Source: CAYGEY01 sp964349065
GTDB lineage: Bacteria; Patescibacteriota; Gracilibacteria; 1-14-2-50-48-13
NCBI GenBank assembly: GCA_964349065.1
Contig: CAYGEY010000004.1
Span: 1-46,525, forward strand
Direction: 5' to 3'
DNA length: 46,525 bases
Part shown: piece after piece, positions 24,692 through 33,927 of the stretch
How positions within the stretch are numbered: the first letter of the stretch is position 1
Layout of the letters: every line of letters begins with the position of its first letter
Translations under genes and position numbers: made by a program
Notes under the pieces: model-generated
Seen by the model: only the letters and a program-made list of their open reading frames with translations
What the model was told of the DNA's origin: nothing
The model's database searches: none

Positions 24692-26518
24692 ATGTTTTTA
24701 TTGAAAGAGTCAGATCAGGAGAGGAGGAAGATTTTGGAAGGGATTCCCGAGCTTCATCCCGGGATGGGGATTTTTGAGTTTGGGTGGAAGTGTTTGGGGT
24801 ATTTGAAGAAGTGGATGTTTGCGACGTTTGCGGTGATAGTTTTGGCTGAAATAAGTAATATTTGTTTGACGTATACAGTGAAATTGATTGTAGATACTCT
24901 TTCATTATCATCTGGTAGTCCATCAAGTGAGCTTCTCCATACAGTCTTACTTCTTGTTTCACTTAATATTTCTATTGCTTTTCTGGGATATGTAATAATA
25001 TGGCGGACAAGTGGTTTTCTCGCCTCGCATTATGGTAATGCCCTTTGGTTTCGGAGTGAATATGCTCTGTTTCATTATATTTCCCTACATAATCCAGGTT
25101 ATTTTTTCAATCATTTTGCCGGATCATTAGCTACAAAAATTAGAAATGTCAGTGACGGATATTTTGACTTGCTCGATGCTATTCATTGGACCCTTATAGG
25201 GGTTGTGATTTCTTTCATAGGTACCTCAATACTATTTATATATATACACTGGGTACTAGTTCTCATTGTTATATCTTGGATTATTGCATATACCGGCGTG
25301 TATTTTATCTTAGGTAGAAAAAAGAGATTATATAGTAAGAAAAAGGCTGAACAACAATCTATAAAAACAGGTGCATTGGTAGACATTGTGACAAATATGC
25401 TTACAGTGACATTATTCTCTCAACGTACTGGCGAGGGAAACAACCTATCAAAAACACTCTATAGTCTTTTTGATATTCTACGAGCCTCATGGAGATATAG
25501 CGAGTTCATGAACATACTTTCAAATATGATGACAATTATGGCTATGTCTGCTTTGTTTTTCACTACAATTTGGCTTTGGTATAATAAATTAGCAACGCCA
25601 GGAGATTTTATTCTTGTTTTAATTTTAGGACAAAGCATTAATGGAGCTCTGAAAAATGTTGGTAATCTTATGAATCGACTCAATCAGTCTTTAGGAACAA
25701 TCACTGAAGGTCTTGAAACTCTCCTCGTTCCTCACGGTGTTTTAGATGTTCCCAAATCCAAGCCACTTAAGGTAACCTCTGGAAAAATTGAATTTCAAAA
25801 TATCTCTTTTGCCTATGAAGGGAGAAAAAATGTCCTTCATGATTTTTATTTAGACATCAAACCAGGAGAAAAAGTCGGACTTGTAGGTAGAAGTGGTGCC
25901 GGGAAGACATCTCTTGTTTCTTTGCTTTTACGATTTTATGATGTGGATGGTGGTATCATTTCTATCGACGGTCAGGATCTTTCACAAATTACGCAAGAAT
26001 CATTACGGTCTAATATTGCTGTGGTTCCACAAGAATCTATGCTTTTTCACCGAAGCATTTTAGAAAACATTCGATATGGAGATGAGAAGGCTAATGATAA
26101 ACAGGTTCAAGAGGCGGCCAAGCTAGCGCAAGCACATGACTTCATTATGGAGCTTCCGGATGGATATGATACAAAAGTAGGTGAACGAGGAGTAAAGCTA
26201 TCCGGTGGTCAAAGACAACGAGTTGCGATTGCGAGAGCTATATTAAAAAATGCACCGATTCTTGTTTTGGATGAAGCAACCGCGAGTTTGGATTCTGAGA
26301 GTGAGATAGCGATTTCAAAAGCTCTTCATAATTTGGTGAAGGATAAGACGGTGATTGCAATAGCTCATAGACTTTCAACATTGCGAGAAATGACAAGAAT
26401 CATTGTGATGGATGAGGGGAAAATTATTGAAAGTGGGACGCATGAGAAGTTGCTGAAGAAAGGAGGACTGTACGCAGATTTGTGGAAGGCACAGGCTGGT
26501 GGGTTTTTAGCTGGATAA
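24692..26518 (+). CDS. ABC exporter, fused permease and ATPase
   Basis: The 608-aa half-transporter has an N-terminal six-helix exporter domain (from about residue 40) and a C-terminal ATPase: Walker A GRSGAGKTS near 396, Q-loop VPQES, signature LSGGQRQR near 506, Walker B ILVLDEAT, and the H-loop IAHRLST. It resembles MsbA/lipid or peptide exporters and would work as a homodimer. An AAGG sits just before the ATG. It begins 10 bp after the Mrr-like gene. Confidence 0.94.
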   Translation: MFLLKESDQERRKILEGIPELHPGMGIFEFGWKCLGYLKKWMFATFAVIVLAEISNICLTYTVKLIVDTLSLSSGSPSSELLHTVLLLVSLNISIAFLGYVIIWRTSGFLASHYGNALWFRSEYALFHYISLHNPGYFFNHFAGSLATKIRNVSDGYFDLLDAIHWTLIGVVISFIGTSILFIYIHWVLVLIVISWIIAYTGVYFILGRKKRLYSKKKAEQQSIKTGALVDIVTNMLTVTLFSQRTGEGNNLSKTLYSLFDILRASWRYSEFMNILSNMMTIMAMSALFFTTIWLWYNKLATPGDFILVLILGQSINGALKNVGNLMNRLNQSLGTITEGLETLLVPHGVLDVPKSKPLKVTSGKIEFQNISFAYEGRKNVLHDFYLDIKPGEKVGLVGRSGAGKTSLVSLLLRFYDVDGGIISIDGQDLSQITQESLRSNIAVVPQESMLFHRSILENIRYGDEKANDKQVQEAAKLAQAHDFIMELPDGYDTKVGERGVKLSGGQRQRVAIARAILKNAPILVLDEATASLDSESEIAISKALHNLVKDKTVIAIAHRLSTLREMTRIIVMDEGKIIESGTHEKLLKKGGLYADLWKAQAGGFLAG

Positions 26519-26524
26519 AAAAAT

Positions 26525-26549
26525 GGCAGTACATTTTTGAAGTACTGCC
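26525..26549 (-). terminator. Terminator between ABC exporter and HEAT-like gene
   Basis: GGCAGTAC (26525-26532) pairs with GTACTGCC (26542-26549). On the minus strand it is followed by seven Ts after one A, so it best terminates the 346-aa gene. Confidence 0.85.
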
Positions 26550-26573
26550 CAGGTGATAATTTTTGTTTCGTGA

Positions 26574-27614
26574 TTAGGTTAGTTTCATAAAATATTCAAC
26601 TGCCTGATCGATCTCCCCGCGTTCTTCGAGAAGTTCGCGAGCGATGTGTCGTAAACCATGTAATTCATGAGATAATGTAATGGTGAGCCTCCTTGTTATA
26701 TCCATTTTTCCCTGTGGTTCGCTAAGTACTTCCTTGAGTGATTCAGCGAAACCAGTAATGGCAATTTCAGCGGCATCAGCATTAGAAACATTTTTATCGA
26801 CTCCAAAGATTAGTAATGTTTCAGGCAATTTCTCAGGATCTGTAGTGTTAAGTTTTTCATGAAGAACTTCTATGAGTTCAGCATTTAATTCGCCTAACTT
26901 CTCTACATTCATTTTTAGATTCATTTGACTTGAATAATCATATGCATCGAGTGCTTCAGTAAAGAATTGTTCCTTGTTGATTCCTTCATGATTCACTAAG
27001 TCTACAAGAGTGGCTTCCCAAATTTCAGCATTTTCCTCTACAATATTTGTAATACTGTGAAAAAATGTTTTCAATGCATTGGTGACTTTCTCTTCTACTT
27101 CGTCTTGGCGTATTAGTGCATATGCTATGGTTTTTCTTACAGGCTCATCCTTTTCAGCATTGAGTAGTTCTATCAAAAATGTTGGAATATCTATATTTCT
27201 CCTTCGTGAAAAATTTTCGATTGCCGCCATTTTGATGTTAATATCTACACCAAACTTCGCAAGATACTTGAGTGTCTCGACTTTTATTGCAGAATCAAAA
27301 GACAATGAGTGGAGCATTACATTTATTAAATGATGCCATTCACTATTTTGTCTAAAAACTGGGTAAAAGTCTGAGATTAAAACATCAAGGTGTTTGGTAT
27401 TGCTAGTGTAGAGTAGAAATTCTGCTACAGTCTCTATGAGTAGATCTTCCTCAAGAATTAACTCAATAAAATGTTTAATGTCGACTTTGTTATATTCGCA
27501 ATCAAACATTTGTTGCTGACAATGATCAATAAGTGCTTCATTATCAAGAACTAAGGCAGCTTTTATTTTACTAATCCAACTAGAGTAGTTTATTTTTTCT
27601 ATTTGTTTGCACAT
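26574..27614 (-). CDS. HEAT-like helical repeat protein, 346 aa, unknown
   Basis: The sequence is almost entirely helical, with repeated pairs such as IKVETLKYLAKFGVDINIKMAAIENFSRR and EPVRKTIAYALIRQDEVEEKV that fit HEAT/armadillo-type repeats. It is acidic, cytosolic, without catalytic motif. A consensus promoter (27634-27661) and a proper AAGGAG ribosome binding site 6 nt before the ATG precede it, unlike the core genes. HEAT proteins are scaffolds; the partner is unknown. Confidence 0.75.
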   Translation of the reverse strand: MCKQIEKINYSSWISKIKAALVLDNEALIDHCQQQMFDCEYNKVDIKHFIELILEEDLLIETVAEFLLYTSNTKHLDVLISDFYPVFRQNSEWHHLINVMLHSLSFDSAIKVETLKYLAKFGVDINIKMAAIENFSRRRNIDIPTFLIELLNAEKDEPVRKTIAYALIRQDEVEEKVTNALKTFFHSITNIVEENAEIWEATLVDLVNHEGINKEQFFTEALDAYDYSSQMNLKMNVEKLGELNAELIEVLHEKLNTTDPEKLPETLLIFGVDKNVSNADAAEIAITGFAESLKEVLSEPQGKMDITRRLTITLSHELHGLRHIARELLEERGEIDQAVEYFMKLT

Positions 27615-27633
27615 GATGTACTCCTTTTTTGAG

Positions 27634-27661
27634 ATTATGTTTTATCTGACAAAATTGTCAA
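27634..27661 (-). promoter_or_regulatory. Sigma-70 promoter with operator-like repeat
   Basis: TTGACA (27656-27661), 16-bp spacer, CATAAT (27634-27639). The -35 overlaps the inverted repeat TGACAA-AA-TTGTCA. Ribosome binding site AAGGAG at 27621-27626. Confidence 0.7.
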
Positions 27662-27715
27662 ATAGAATAATAGAAAATTATGAAAGACTCTGATTAAGTT
27701 GAGTAATTATGTACT

Positions 27716-27792
27716 TGGTGGGCGATGAAGGATTCGAACCTACGACCCTCTCGGTGTAAACGAGATGCTCTAGCCAACTGAGCTAATCGCCC
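27716..27792 (-). tRNA. tRNA-Val (anticodon TAC)
   Basis: A 77-nt cloverleaf is read on the minus strand. The acceptor arms are GGGCGAT/ATCGCCC and the D arm is GCTC...GAGC. The anticodon arm is TCTCG-TTTACAC-CGAGA, and the T loop is TTCGAAT. The 3' CCA is encoded. The T stem has one T-T mismatch. It reads GTA and probably other valine codons by wobble. Confidence 0.95.
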
Positions 27793-27867
27793 CCTTATGG
27801 AGACAAAGGGATTTTACTTATGGTTCTCATTTGGCGCAAGTTTTTTTCAAAAACGGGAAATTTGTGG

Positions 27868-27873
27868 TATAAT
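27868..27873 (+). promoter_or_regulatory. Extended -10 promoter of gap
   Basis: TGGTATAAT (TGn extension plus TATAAT at 27868-27873) about 25 nt before the ATG; leader of roughly 18 nt without Shine-Dalgarno. Confidence 0.65.
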
Positions 27874-27898
27874 TTATCTGTAATTTTAACATAACACT

Positions 27899-28894
27899 AT
27901 GACAGTACGAGTGGCGATAAACGGTTTTGGGCGCATTGGTAGGGCTGCCGCGAAGATCATGATGGAGAGGAATAATATGGAGCTAGTTGCTGTGAATGAT
28001 CTGACAGATAGTACAACTCTCGCACATCTATTAAAGTATGATTCGTTTTTTGGTGTATATGGTAAGGAGGTTTCTCATACTGAAGACTCGATTGTCGTAG
28101 ATAATAAAAAAATAGTACTATTCAAAGAAAAAGATCCTTCCCTGCTTCCTTGGGGCAAACTGAATATTGATGTAGTTCTTGAATGTACCGGCAAATTTAC
28201 CAAATCTGAAGAGGCCAAAGCGCATATTAAAGCTGGTGCAAAGAAGGTTATTATCTCAGCTCCAGCAAAGGATGATGCACATACTTACGCTATGGGAGTA
28301 AATAATAAAGAATACAAAGGAGAGGAAATAATTTCTAATGCGAGTTGTACTACCAATTGTATGGCCCCGATTACAAAAGTAATTGAAGATATATACGGCA
28401 TCACGAATGCGATGATGACGACAACGCATTCGTATACTTCCAGTCAAAATATTGTTGATGGCCCAAACAAAGATCTTCGTCGTGCGCGAACTGCGGGACT
28501 TTCGATGATTCCTACAACCACCGGTGCGGCGACGGCTGTAGCAAAAGTGATCCCGGTACTTGAGGGGAAAATGACTGGTATGTCTATCCGTGTGCCGACT
28601 GCAAATGTGTCACTACTGGATGTGACATTTCTTTTGAAAAAATCACCTTCCTCTTTGGATGAAGTGAAGAAATTGTTTAAAGATATGGAGTTGACTACCA
28701 TGAAAGGTATTATTGAAACCACTGAAATCCCGCTTGTTTCCATTGATTTTAAAGCAAATAGCCATTCGGCAATTGTTGATTTGCCGTTGATGCAATTATC
28801 AGGAAATATGTTAAAAATATTTGCCTGGTATGATAACGAATGGGGATATTCCACAAGATTGGTAGATATGGCGGAATTTATTGGAACAAAGTAG
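27899..28894 (+). CDS. gap: Glyceraldehyde-3-phosphate dehydrogenase, type I
   Basis: The 331-aa glycolytic enzyme has the NAD-binding GFGRIGR (9-15), the active-site NASCTTNC with catalytic C150, the TTHSYTSSQN histidine, and a C-terminal WYDNEWGYSTR. It oxidises glyceraldehyde-3-phosphate with NAD and phosphate. It is monocistronic here; no phosphoglycerate kinase follows. Confidence 0.97.
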   Translation: MTVRVAINGFGRIGRAAAKIMMERNNMELVAVNDLTDSTTLAHLLKYDSFFGVYGKEVSHTEDSIVVDNKKIVLFKEKDPSLLPWGKLNIDVVLECTGKFTKSEEAKAHIKAGAKKVIISAPAKDDAHTYAMGVNNKEYKGEEIISNASCTTNCMAPITKVIEDIYGITNAMMTTTHSYTSSQNIVDGPNKDLRRARTAGLSMIPTTTGAATAVAKVIPVLEGKMTGMSIRVPTANVSLLDVTFLLKKSPSSLDEVKKLFKDMELTTMKGIIETTEIPLVSIDFKANSHSAIVDLPLMQLSGNMLKIFAWYDNEWGYSTRLVDMAEFIGTK

Positions 28895-28917
28895 TTTTTT
28901 TTATTCAATAACATTGC

Positions 28918-28948
28918 TATAATCTGTATATAATGTTATTATATACAG
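28918..28948 (+). promoter_or_regulatory. Extended -10 promoter overlapping a perfect inverted repeat
   Basis: TTGCTATAAT (TATAAT at 28918-28923) is followed directly by CTGTATATAAT (28924-28934), GTT, and ATTATATACAG (28938-28948), an exact 11-bp inverted repeat covering the expected transcription start. It could be an operator or a 5' mRNA hairpin. The 942-aa gene starts 20 nt further on. Confidence 0.65.
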
Positions 28949-28967
28949 ATGAATTTTTACTATTACA

Positions 28968-31796
28968 ATGGCAAACATCTCACAAATACGCAATAAAGAC
29001 ACTCTCGACCTGGCACATAAAAATCTTTTAGCAGATTTGGCTGAAAAGTTTTTACAAGAAGCACATGAGGAAACTCAGAAAAATCGTATGCAGAACGCAT
29101 CAAAAAACCTTATTGCTCGCGCCGCAAACAATGTCACGAGAAGTGTTACAACCTCCCTGTCAAAAGCGAAAAGAGCTTTGGCAAAGGGAGAGATAAACAA
29201 ATTATTAAATAAAACTGCACCAAAAGAACAGTTGGATGCATTTGATAGATATGTAGCAGAGCGAATAAGTGAGGTAGACGGCACACTTCGCGAAATGGCA
29301 GATCCGGCAAACGCTACAAAGATGGCGACATTGAGTGGTTTTTCAAATACTTTTTCAGGATTTTCTCCAAAAGAATCTCAGAAAATTCAGGATACTCTTC
29401 GTAGTGAGTATGATAAAAATATGACACCATCCATTCGAAATACTGTTATGAATGAAACGGCAAAACTCGAAGGATTTTTAGCATATATTGATGAAAATGC
29501 CATAAATGGAAATTTATTTTATAAAGAGTTTGAAAAGAAAGTTAAAGATAAAGTGAAACATGGTAAAACTGGTTATAGAGATGCTGTCATCTTGGGGCAA
29601 GGGTATGCCAAAGTTGCGACGAGTATGGGGCCAATGTCCAATCTCAAGGATCTTACATCAAATCTTCATGATGTTATTCGGTATTTTGATATTTCAGCTA
29701 ACGATATTCAGAAACTCTACTTCGAAGCAAAATACAAAGTGCCTCGCGATCATGTAGAATCCATCCTGGAAGAAAAATTAATCATTGGCCAAAAAGAGGC
29801 GAAATACATGGCAGCTACTTCACTACTTGAAGGAGATTTATCACAAGTGAAACAAGTCAGTACAAAGCACGGGACAAAATATCAGGTACAGAGAAATTGG
29901 AAAAAAATAGGAACTAGTGTCGGAAAAACAGCAATGAAGACTGCGCTCTATGGTACAGTCGGGTTTGTTGCAAAAACCAGTCTCTCTTGGGGATACCCAA
30001 TTGCAACAGCATTTGCTTCTACTGCAGGACTTCAGATCGTTGATGGATTTATTAAAAAGGGAGACAACGCTGAGTATATCATCATGTGTGTGAAAGAATT
30101 AACATCAAAGATACAACCCGAGACAACTTTAGGCATTGATGTTACGTATAATAACAACCTTAAAAAACTTAAGTCTGCGCTTGATGGAGGTACCCTTGTA
30201 TCAAAACCAGGTATTTTAATGGATGTTATTCGTGACTATCCGAAAGATCATCTGGAAGATCTCTATACACTTTCAAAAGTGTCTGAAGAAATTATGAAAG
30301 TTATGAAAAAGAAGAAAACGCAGGCAACAACAATGTTTATGTTTGTACAAAATCTCAAATCAACAATTGATGATAAAATAGGAAAAAATGAAATAGATGA
30401 CGTAAAGAAGAAATTAAAAGCAGAATCCTTAAAAACCGGCTTCAGTGATGCTGATATGAATCAAAAAATATTTGAATTTTCTTTGGCAAAAAAATCTGAA
30501 CTTGCTACAAAAGCGCTTGGGAACAGCAGTGATGTCTATGCAAAAACAGGTCGGAAAGTATTTCTTGAAACTGCGCTTGATAAGAAGAAAATTGCTATGA
30601 GGCTTGGTGCGAATTTGGGTATAGCTGGAACAACAAAACTGTTTTCGGGTGCATATAGCTCCCTTATTGGTACTACACCTAATACAGGAGTGATTCATAC
30701 GGTTTCAAAAACTGGTCGAGGGATCATGGAGATGCCGGGACAAGCAATGCATAGTGTCTCTTCAAGTGTTTCCAATATGTATCATGGTGCTACAAATGCA
30801 ATCGGCAATATGTATGACTCTGCAGGAAACTTTATTGGAAAAGGCGGAAGTCATATATTTCCGAGTTATATGAATATGAACCCTGTTGAGTATGCCAATT
30901 TGCATGCGCCGAGTTTTCTTTCCGGTACAGCTGCCAATGTCACAAATGGTACATTGAATTTTATCGGAAATTTTGGAGACTTCGAAATGAATACTGAAAA
31001 ATGGTGGGCAGGCGATGTGTTATGGGGATCAGTAGTGAAAATGGATCAGATGACAGGTTTATCACACAGTATGCAAAGCATTTTTGGTACTACCATGGAA
31101 AAAGGCGGAGATGCCATGAGATGGCTGTACCAGGAAATTTATGAAGACAAACTTGAGCCAGTCATGCCGGAAGTTATTGAACTTGCGACAAAGATAGGGC
31201 TGGTTATGGGAGTTGTGGGAGGAACACATCGATATTTGCTAAATAAAAACAATCCGATTAAAGATATATATGGTTTAACTGCAGGAGGCGCTAAAAAACT
31301 TGCAGGACTTTTGGGTCAGGCTGGGAACTTAATGAAAAAAACCGGTGGCAAATTAACAAGCCCCGGTATGAGAAAAGTTGGAACATGGGCTCTCATAGCA
31401 GGAACACTTCCACTGTATGTACAATTAAAGGGATTGCAACTTGGAGGAAAAGGTTTGAAAAAAGTAGTAGTTGGTGGTGGCGGTTTAGCCGGATCTGCGT
31501 TTTCAAAAATTAAGAATTCTGTTACCGGAAGATCAAGACAGAATGCTGAGATGTTAAAATCACAGCAGGCACAGATAGTTGCTGAGCATCGAGCACTACT
31601 TGATGAAATGGTCGATACGAAGAAGGAATTGGAGCAAAAAACAGATATAATAAATAAAAATGATGAAGATGCGAAAAAAAATAGTGAGCTAATAAAAGAA
31701 TTAAATGAACGTATCAAAAAAATGGAAGATGCTGAAAAAGCCAGGGTTGCAGCTGCTGCGGCAACGACTACAACACCTCCAACACCAACTCCCTAA
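28968..31796 (+). CDS. Very large protein of unknown function, 942 aa
   Basis: No known family is recognised. The N-terminal third is helical and charged (LAEKFLQEAHEETQKNRM). Hydrophobic, small-residue-rich segments occur near 320-360 (GTVGFVAKTSLSWGYPIATA), 744-760 and 803-820. The region 560-660 is rich in Gly, Ser, Asn and Met. A coiled coil at about 857-925 precedes a Thr/Pro tail (TTTTPPTPTP). No signal peptide is seen. It heads a three-gene cluster with its own promoter. A surface, secretion-related or pore-forming structure would fit the composition, but that is inference. Confidence 0.7.
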   Translation: MANISQIRNKDTLDLAHKNLLADLAEKFLQEAHEETQKNRMQNASKNLIARAANNVTRSVTTSLSKAKRALAKGEINKLLNKTAPKEQLDAFDRYVAERISEVDGTLREMADPANATKMATLSGFSNTFSGFSPKESQKIQDTLRSEYDKNMTPSIRNTVMNETAKLEGFLAYIDENAINGNLFYKEFEKKVKDKVKHGKTGYRDAVILGQGYAKVATSMGPMSNLKDLTSNLHDVIRYFDISANDIQKLYFEAKYKVPRDHVESILEEKLIIGQKEAKYMAATSLLEGDLSQVKQVSTKHGTKYQVQRNWKKIGTSVGKTAMKTALYGTVGFVAKTSLSWGYPIATAFASTAGLQIVDGFIKKGDNAEYIIMCVKELTSKIQPETTLGIDVTYNNNLKKLKSALDGGTLVSKPGILMDVIRDYPKDHLEDLYTLSKVSEEIMKVMKKKKTQATTMFMFVQNLKSTIDDKIGKNEIDDVKKKLKAESLKTGFSDADMNQKIFEFSLAKKSELATKALGNSSDVYAKTGRKVFLETALDKKKIAMRLGANLGIAGTTKLFSGAYSSLIGTTPNTGVIHTVSKTGRGIMEMPGQAMHSVSSSVSNMYHGATNAIGNMYDSAGNFIGKGGSHIFPSYMNMNPVEYANLHAPSFLSGTAANVTNGTLNFIGNFGDFEMNTEKWWAGDVLWGSVVKMDQMTGLSHSMQSIFGTTMEKGGDAMRWLYQEIYEDKLEPVMPEVIELATKIGLVMGVVGGTHRYLLNKNNPIKDIYGLTAGGAKKLAGLLGQAGNLMKKTGGKLTSPGMRKVGTWALIAGTLPLYVQLKGLQLGGKGLKKVVVGGGGLAGSAFSKIKNSVTGRSRQNAEMLKSQQAQIVAEHRALLDEMVDTKKELEQKTDIINKNDEDAKKNSELIKELNERIKKMEDAEKARVAAAAATTTTPPTPTP

Positions 31797-31827
31797 ATAA
31801 AACTCTTACGGAAAAATTGTACCTTGC

Positions 31828-31833
31828 TATAAT
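31828..31833 (+). promoter_or_regulatory. Extended -10 promoter of the 101-aa gene
   Basis: TTGCTATAAT, identical to the promoter core at 28914-28923, lies about 35 nt before the ATG and could give the downstream two genes their own transcript. Confidence 0.55.
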
Positions 31834-31867
31834 ATAAAAAATTACATTTACACATAATACCGAACCA

Positions 31868-32173
31868 ATGAATACAACACTTACAGATATTGTTTTAGTA
31901 GAAATCCTTGATCGTCTGAATCTCGCAGACATTCCGGAATCAAAAAAAGATGAATATCGGAAAAAACTTGATCCAATAATTGAGCACAGAATTGGTGCTG
32001 TACTTATTACTTCAATGTCTCCTGAGCAACGTTCAATGTTTGAAGTGAATGATAAAACAAATACATTTACACAAGATATGCTGGAAATTCTCTTAACAGA
32101 TCCTGCAATTGAGGATAAAGTCGGAGAGGAACTTGTAAAAATTATTGATGAATATTCAGAAATCCTTTCATAA
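31868..32173 (+). CDS. Small helical protein, 101 aa (DUF5663-like)
   Basis: The sequence TDIVLVEILDRLNLADIPESKKDEYRKKL followed by acidic helices resembles, from memory, a small CPR-associated family (DUF5663); this is not verified. No catalytic motif. It lies 5 bp before the 574-aa gene, and between two large unknown proteins, so a chaperone or adaptor role for them is plausible but speculative. Confidence 0.65.
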   Translation: MNTTLTDIVLVEILDRLNLADIPESKKDEYRKKLDPIIEHRIGAVLITSMSPEQRSMFEVNDKTNTFTQDMLEILLTDPAIEDKVGEELVKIIDEYSEILS

Positions 32174-32178
32174 AATAT

Positions 32179-33903
32179 ATGTCTGAGAAAACAGAAGTAG
32201 CCAAAATTTCAGCAGAAGTNNNNNNNNNNGAAGTAGCACAAAAAGTTAAAGATATAGAGTCAAAATCTAAAATTATTCTTGATAAAGAGAAAAATCTTTC
32301 AGAGAAGAAGACTGCTTTGAAAGAAATATTTAGCATTGGTTTCGAAAAAAAATTGGTGGCTTATAAGAACGGGAATTATATTGAATTCCCTCCTCTTGCA
32401 AATGGGCTTCCTGACAACGCAAAACCTGAAGATAAGATAAATCAAAAGGCTCTTATTGATGCGCTCAATGGCAATATACAAAAAATGTACAAAGAGACTG
32501 CGGGGGATAAATTGCACTACACAGAAAATAAAAAAGATGTAACTGTGCCGTTTGGAGAAACAATCAGAACCGCACACTTGGATGCCGTAGCAGAGAGGGT
32601 GAGTACAACGCCTCAAAGTGAATTAAAAACTGATGCAGAAAATATTCGCAGTAAAAATGGAGGCAAGGAAATAAAATCAGATGATGTTTTGGCAAATCCG
32701 CCGGACTTTTTATCGAAGTTATTAAAGAATCAGGATAAGGCAAGTTTGAACGCTGATCAGAAGAAGGCATTAGAGGCGATTTCAAAGACGTTGAATGCGC
32801 AGATTGATAGTACACAAAAAACACAGGCCACATCTGACGTTTTGGGAATTGCTTCTTCACTCAGTGTTGATGTTTCAAAAGAGCATACTGCTTCAACACC
32901 TGAAAAAGCATTAAATACCGGGAAGGATGTTTATGGTGGAGCGAAAGATATTATTGGTAGCTCAATTGAACGAATGAAGAATCCGTTTCGTGCAATTGAT
33001 AATCCTTTCACAGCTCTCTGCGCTTTGGCAGGAGTCATATTTGCAGTGAAAAAGTTTGGATTTTTTAAAACACTTGGTACCCTGGCCGCGGCTCAATTGG
33101 GTACAAAGTTTTTTTTAGGAAAAGATTTAACTCAGTTCTTACCTGAAAGTTTAACATGGTTAAAAGATAAGTTTAGTGGCATGACTAATCAGGGAGAGGT
33201 GATTATGCAGTCCGTAGCCGCTGAACATAACAATGATTATGTAGCTCAGAGTGAGATAATAGATGCAAGGAATTTAGCGAAAAGCTCAAAAACAAATGAA
33301 CAGGCGATGATGACTGAGAGTAAGGATTTGTCTGCAGCGTTTGCTTTAGGTGATCTCCCAATGAAAAACGTTCTAACTTCGGGTAATCCACTCACGAACA
33401 TTGATGACAAAGCATTACGTGTAAAATTTTTCTCAGAAAAGGATTCTCTTGAAAGAGTCTACGATAAGGAAAAAAGTGATTATAAAGTGCTTGAAAAAAA
33501 CGGCCACACAAGTGAGAAAATGGGGAAATATATGCGTGATTTATTTCTCAAGGTTTATACGGATAACAGTAAACGTGTTGATGCATACATTGATTATTCT
33601 AAAGCATCAAAAGGATGGAAACTCACAAGTGATGTAAATAACGATGATTACAAAGTGTGGAAGGCAGTGCAATACATGAAATCCACATATGAGAAAAAAG
33701 ATGCAGTTTCTAAGATTTCCGGCGTTACATCTGATGCATCAAAATTATTAGATATCAGTTCTGCAACAATTGTAGATATGGTCGTGGCTCTTCAAGCACG
33801 TGAGCCCAAAACTGTAGCTCTCCAGAATGCTCTCATTGATGAGGAGAATAAGATCATTACGGATCCTAAGAGGAAAATTGAAAAGTTAGCTGAAAAGAAA
33901 TAA
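32179..33903 (+). CDS. Large unknown protein, about 574 aa, with one hydrophobic core segment
   Basis: The frame runs through an N gap near its start (32220-32229) that keeps phase at 10 Ns. The first 260 residues are charged and helical; two hydrophobic stretches at about 274-310 (FTALCALAGVIFAVKKFGFFKTLGTLAAAQLG) could cross the membrane as a hairpin; the rest is charged helix. No recognised domain. Like its 942-aa neighbour it combines long helices with small-residue hydrophobic segments, suggesting that they act together. Confidence 0.65.
   Translation: MSEKTEVAKISAEXXXXEVAQKVKDIESKSKIILDKEKNLSEKKTALKEIFSIGFEKKLVAYKNGNYIEFPPLANGLPDNAKPEDKINQKALIDALNGNIQKMYKETAGDKLHYTENKKDVTVPFGETIRTAHLDAVAERVSTTPQSELKTDAENIRSKNGGKEIKSDDVLANPPDFLSKLLKNQDKASLNADQKKALEAISKTLNAQIDSTQKTQATSDVLGIASSLSVDVSKEHTASTPEKALNTGKDVYGGAKDIIGSSIERMKNPFRAIDNPFTALCALAGVIFAVKKFGFFKTLGTLAAAQLGTKFFLGKDLTQFLPESLTWLKDKFSGMTNQGEVIMQSVAAEHNNDYVAQSEIIDARNLAKSSKTNEQAMMTESKDLSAAFALGDLPMKNVLTSGNPLTNIDDKALRVKFFSEKDSLERVYDKEKSDYKVLEKNGHTSEKMGKYMRDLFLKVYTDNSKRVDAYIDYSKASKGWKLTSDVNNDDYKVWKAVQYMKSTYEKKDAVSKISGVTSDASKLLDISSATIVDMVVALQAREPKTVALQNALIDEENKIITDPKRKIEKLAEKK
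32220..32229. other. Assembly gap (10 N)
   Basis: The Ns sit between two copies of GAAGT (CAGAAGT and GAAGTAGC), so the gap may mark a collapsed short tandem repeat in the 574-aa gene. Confidence 0.9.
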
Positions 33904-33909
33904 AAGAAA

Positions 33910-33927
33910 GACGCCCTTTCGAGCGCC
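33910..33927 (-). terminator. Hairpin terminator of the 23-aa gene
   Basis: On the minus strand GGCGC and GCGTC pair (one G-T) around TCGAAAGG and are followed by TTTCTTTTA. It overlaps the TAG stop of the small gene by one base and lies 6 bp beyond the convergent 574-aa gene. Confidence 0.5.
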
